This document shows, piece by piece, positions 40,133 through 44,360 of a stretch of DNA of 44,360 nt. The stretch lies in assembly GCA_015067495.1 (NCBI GenBank), contig SVMI01000014.1, positions 1 to 44,360 of the forward strand. Direction: 5' to 3'. Made by a program: the position numbers and the translations under genes. The DNA is from Oscillospiraceae bacterium (GTDB lineage: Bacteria > Bacillota > Clostridia > Oscillospirales > Oscillospiraceae). Below the pieces are notes generated by a model, which saw only the letters and a program-made list of their open reading frames with translations, ran no database searches and was not told the origin of the DNA. How positions within the stretch are numbered: position 1 is the stretch's first letter; every line of letters starts with the position of its first letter.

Positions 40133-41653
40133 TTATCCTCGATTTCCCATATTCACGGCGCGGTACTGGATCGCTTCCGCAATGTGCTGCGGCTGAATAT
40201 CCTCGCTGCCGTCAAGGTCTGCAACGGTTCTTGCGACCTTTAAGATGCGGTCATAGCTGCGGGCGGTCAGTCCCATGGCTTCAAACGCCTGCTTCATCAG
40301 CTGCTCTCCTGCGTCATCGATGGCGCAGAATTTGCGCATCTCGTCAGGACCCATGCGGGCGTTGCACATGTTCCCGTCTGAGCCGAAGCGCGCATGCTGG
40401 CGGTTTCGTGCCGCATCCACACGCTTCTTCACTTCACAAGACGGCTCTGCCTCCGCGCGGCTGCGCAGATCCTCAAATGCCACCGCAGGCACTTCCACCA
40501 CGATGTCAATACGATCCAGCAACGGGCCGGAGATCCGTCCGCGATAGTTCTGAACGGACATTTCGGAGCAGGTACATCGCCCGGAGGGATCGCCGTACCA
40601 GCCGCATTTGCAGGGGTTCATGGCACAAACCAGCATAAATTCGGCAGGATATGTCACCGCTGCCGCCACACGGGAGATGGTGACTGTCGCATCCTCCAAG
40701 GGCTGGCGCATCATGTCCAGCGTATCCTTACGGAACTCCGGCAATTCATCCAAAAACAGCACGCCCTTGTGCGCCATGGAGATCTCGCCCGGTCTGGGAT
40801 TTGTGCCGCCGCCGGCAAGACCGGCATTGGAGATGGTATGGTGGGGCGAACGGAAGGGGCGGCGGGTCACCAGCGGCTCCTGCGCCGTCAGCAGACCCAT
40901 CACGGAATAGATCTGACTGACCTCAAGGGACTCATCCCACGTCATATCCGGCAAGATCGACGGCAGACGTTTACTTAACATGCTCTTGCCGGAGCCGGGA
41001 GGTCCGATCATCAAAACATTGTGGCTGCCTGCTGCGGCAACCTCCAAGGCGCGCTTCACATTCTCCTGCCCCAAAACATCCTTGAAATCAAGGGTCGGTA
41101 CATCTGACGGCTTCGGCTCCCACAGAGGCTCCGGCTGCAAAACCGTTTCGCCGTTGAGGGCAGCTGCAAGCTCATGCAGGGAACGGATGCCGTACACAGC
41201 AGGACCGCGCGCCAAAGTGGCTTCCGCGGCATTTTCATAAGGAACGAACAACGCCTGCACACCTGCCTGCTTGGCAGCCAGTGCCATGGGCAACACGCCC
41301 GACACGGCACGCAGCTGTCCGTCAAGGCTCACCTCGCCCAAAAAGGCGCTGGTGGAACGGGGACGGCGTACACTTCCCGCGGCGCACAGAACGCTCAGCA
41401 AAATCGGCAGGTCATAATGGGTACCCGCCTTCTTCAGATTGGCAGGGGCAAGATTGACGGTAATACGGCTGGCAGGAAAGGTCAGTCCCGAGTTCTTCGC
41501 CGCAGCCCGGACACGTTCACGGGCTTCCTTGACTGTCGCATCAGGAAGACCCACGATGTCAAAGCCCGGAAGACCGTTGGAAATATAGCATTCAGCCACC
41601 ACTTCCGCACCGCGGATGCCGGTCAAGCCCATTGTCCTGATACTGCAGATCAT
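40133..41653 (-). CDS. YifB/ComM-family magnesium-chelatase-like AAA ATPase
   Basis: 506 residues. N-terminal ChlI-like Lon-substrate-binding-type domain (GADVVAECYISNGLPGFDIV-like, here GAEVVAECYISNGLPGFDIV), Walker A GPPGSGKSML (about 217-226), Walker B VLFLDELPEF, and a C-terminal Mg-chelatase domain. ComM in Gram-negatives is a helicase-like hexamer for branch migration in transformation; the role here is not shown. First gene of the operon with thiI and pncC; ATG at 41653 after AAGGGG. Confidence 0.93.
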   Translation of the reverse strand: MICSIRTMGLTGIRGAEVVAECYISNGLPGFDIVGLPDATVKEARERVRAAAKNSGLTFPASRITVNLAPANLKKAGTHYDLPILLSVLCAAGSVRRPRSTSAFLGEVSLDGQLRAVSGVLPMALAAKQAGVQALFVPYENAAEATLARGPAVYGIRSLHELAAALNGETVLQPEPLWEPKPSDVPTLDFKDVLGQENVKRALEVAAAGSHNVLMIGPPGSGKSMLSKRLPSILPDMTWDESLEVSQIYSVMGLLTAQEPLVTRRPFRSPHHTISNAGLAGGGTNPRPGEISMAHKGVLFLDELPEFRKDTLDMMRQPLEDATVTISRVAAAVTYPAEFMLVCAMNPCKCGWYGDPSGRCTCSEMSVQNYRGRISGPLLDRIDIVVEVPAVAFEDLRSRAEAEPSCEVKKRVDAARNRQHARFGSDGNMCNARMGPDEMRKFCAIDDAGEQLMKQAFEAMGLTARSYDRILKVARTVADLDGSEDIQPQHIAEAIQYRAVNMGNRG

Positions 41654-41683
41654 ATTTGCGCCCCTTTTCTCCCATTTTAGACC

Positions 41684-41712
41684 ATTATACCTGATTTCAG
41701 AGCACTTGACAA
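41684..41712 (-). promoter_or_regulatory. sigma-A promoter of yifB-thiI-pncC
   Basis: Minus strand TTGTCA (plus 41707-41712), 17 bp, TATAAT (plus 41684-41689), about 30 bp before the yifB start. Confidence 0.8.
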
Positions 41713-41737
41713 GTACTTTCTGAAACGGCGTTTTCAG

Positions 41738-41766
41738 TTGACAATCAAGGCTTTTTTTGATATATT
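41738..41766 (+). promoter_or_regulatory. possible promoter of the 304-residue membrane protein
   Basis: TTGACA (41738-41743), 17 bp, TATATT (41761-41766), about 150 bp upstream of the gene. A second possible site nearer the gene, TGTAACC (41823-41829) with GTTCATTTATAG downstream, looks like an ECF-type promoter at imperfect spacing. No ORF with a ribosome-binding site fills the leader. Confidence 0.45.
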
Positions 41767-41918
41767 TGAATTGCAGGTATTCTGCAATGGACTTCTTGTT
41801 CAGAAAAAAATTTACCGCAGTATGTAACCCTCCCCCCTGTTTTTATAGTTCATTTATAGAAGGATGTTTCATACATTCGGAAGACCATTTTTAATCATGC
41901 GAAAAAGGAGGAAATGTT

Positions 41919-42833
41919 ATGAAAAAGAAGTGGTTACTGGTCATTCCCATCCTTTTCCTGATCGCGCTGGCTGGATTCCTGATCTATCGCAATCCCCCCA
42001 CCACGCCGATCTCCATCTCATTTGATGCTGTGAAGATCGACCGCAACTGCAATCAGCTGGACACCGTGCCGATCCGGCTGACGGGAGAATGGATCCATCC
42101 TTGGTTTGAAGAGGACAGACTGAACATTACCTCCAACGATTTTGACGGCATGTCGAAATTGGGGCTCATTACCATGCCACGACAGCTTCCGAGCCTGACT
42201 CTGCTGGAATGTCACGCTGAGATTTTCCAAAAAAGCAAGAACGATTATACCGTCTGCAATATCGTGTTCAGCCCGGATCATACCCGCTGGATGCTTGAAT
42301 TCCGTACAGAAAATGTTTTCTATGTGGGATCGACCAATCCTGAAGACACCCTCGAAGATCTATACGAATATTTCCAGCCCAAGATCATCGGCTCTTGGCC
42401 TCTTGATCCCAGTGAAATTGTTCTGTGGCAATACTATGGTCGTTGGGTAACATCAGATGGTAAGAGCAGCGAACCTGTTGACCTCGAACTGAAAATCGTT
42501 GTTCAGAAAAAAGAAGATAAGCGCGATGTTCTGAGCCTGTATTTCGATCTTCCCAAGGATTTCCCTTACATCTTCAGCGAGGATGAAGTCTACTACAACG
42601 GAAGCAACGGTGTCCTGCCTTACTACACCTCCACCGGCTATACCTTGGGCAAAGACTCCTCCGAGCCTGAGCTGGTTCGTTTTGCCTACGACAAGGAAAA
42701 GAACTGGTCGGTCTTTGTATGGGAGGATAGCCCCGAGCAATATCTGATCGTTTCCGGCAAACCGCAATTTGATGCGCAGGAGATCCTTGCACATTTTGAA
42801 GATTTCCTTGATCTTCTTCCCTATAATGAATAA
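41919..42833 (+). CDS. membrane-anchored protein of unknown function
   Basis: 304 residues. One N-terminal membrane helix (about 4-23, KWLLVIPILFLIALAGFLIY) and no lipobox; the rest is a beta-rich extracytoplasmic domain with many aromatic residues and no Cys pair or known catalytic motif. AAAAAGGAGGAAATGTT before the ATG is a strong ribosome-binding site. Monocistronic with its own terminator, between yifB and nifJ and in a different direction from yifB. A protein-turnover or envelope-stress role is possible but not supported by a motif. Confidence 0.7.
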   Translation: MKKKWLLVIPILFLIALAGFLIYRNPPTTPISISFDAVKIDRNCNQLDTVPIRLTGEWIHPWFEEDRLNITSNDFDGMSKLGLITMPRQLPSLTLLECHAEIFQKSKNDYTVCNIVFSPDHTRWMLEFRTENVFYVGSTNPEDTLEDLYEYFQPKIIGSWPLDPSEIVLWQYYGRWVTSDGKSSEPVDLELKIVVQKKEDKRDVLSLYFDLPKDFPYIFSEDEVYYNGSNGVLPYYTSTGYTLGKDSSEPELVRFAYDKEKNWSVFVWEDSPEQYLIVSGKPQFDAQEILAHFEDFLDLLPYNE

Positions 42834-42841
42834 CGTCATCC

Positions 42842-42869
42842 GGGGAGCGCTGCTGCGCTCCCCTTTTTT
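42842..42869 (+). terminator. terminator of the membrane-anchored orphan
   Basis: 9-bp stem GGGGAGCGC / GCGCTCCCC with loop TGCT, then TTTTTTG. Confidence 0.88.
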
Positions 42870-42924
42870 GTCTTTCTGACCAATTCTTTCTGCACTTTTT
42901 CCTCGAAAGTCGGCATAATTCGGC

Positions 42925-44360
<1,436 letters not shown>

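Noticed and set aside
41788..41895. 34-codon frame in the leader of the 304-residue gene
   Set aside because: No ribosome-binding site at usable spacing and no recognisable sequence.

Overview
The window looks like a chromosomal segment of a spore-forming, anaerobic member of the Clostridia, most likely an Oscillospiraceae/Ruminococcaceae-type gut bacterium. Evidence for spores: germinant-receptor genes, spoIID and a split SleC-like cortex-lysis operon. Evidence for an anaerobe: pyruvate:ferredoxin oxidoreductase, FeoAB and an Fe-S L-serine dehydratase. Most genes have a GGAGG-type ribosome-binding site, and several have near-consensus sigma-A promoters. Species cannot be fixed from the sequence alone.

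Layout. 0-3 kb: a strong leftward promoter with an rRNA-operon-like leader runs off the left edge; next to it lies a compact leftward germinant-receptor operon (gerAA, a shortened gerAC-like gene, gerAB). 3-5.7 kb: ychF, then a rightward ECF sigma factor with a membrane-anchored partner. 5.7-9.1 kb: a small RHH-like gene plus sdaA (leftward), then proS and tRNA-Pro(UGG) (rightward), followed by a short structured element that duplicates the tRNA 3' end. 9.1-12.6 kb: leftward operon nitroreductase, DUF3786, SDR, MATE exporter. 12.6-23.1 kb: a seven-gene leftward carbohydrate operon: Gfo/Idh/MocA oxidoreductase, YwaF/TMEM164-like membrane protein, heparinase II/III-like lyase, a large unclassified glycoside hydrolase, alpha/beta hydrolase, GH78 alpha-L-rhamnosidase, SGNH hydrolase. 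It points to breakdown of a rhamnose- and uronate-containing, probably esterified glycan, yet no transporter, regulator or secretion signal is seen.

23.1-28.4 kb: glgB with an HD-domain gene, a CarD-family regulator and asnB. 28.5-31.2 kb: a small helical protein and the three-gene SpoIID/PG-binding operon. 31.3-34.1 kb: pgsA, a candidate small RNA, metA with a palindromic operator across its -10 box, and spoIID. 34.2-36.0 kb: a membrane-anchored leucine-rich-repeat protein. 36.0-38.4 kb: feoA-feoB plus a 41-residue Cys-rich protein under a promoter with a DtxR-like inverted repeat. 38.5-41.7 kb: yifB-thiI-pncC. 41.9-44.4 kb: a membrane-anchored orphan and the 5' part of nifJ, cut by the window end.

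The least explained items are the glycan operon, the roughly 160-bp tRNA-flanked hairpin element, the candidate small RNA between pgsA and metA, and the metA operator. All functions are read from sequence motifs and recalled family features; no database search was run.
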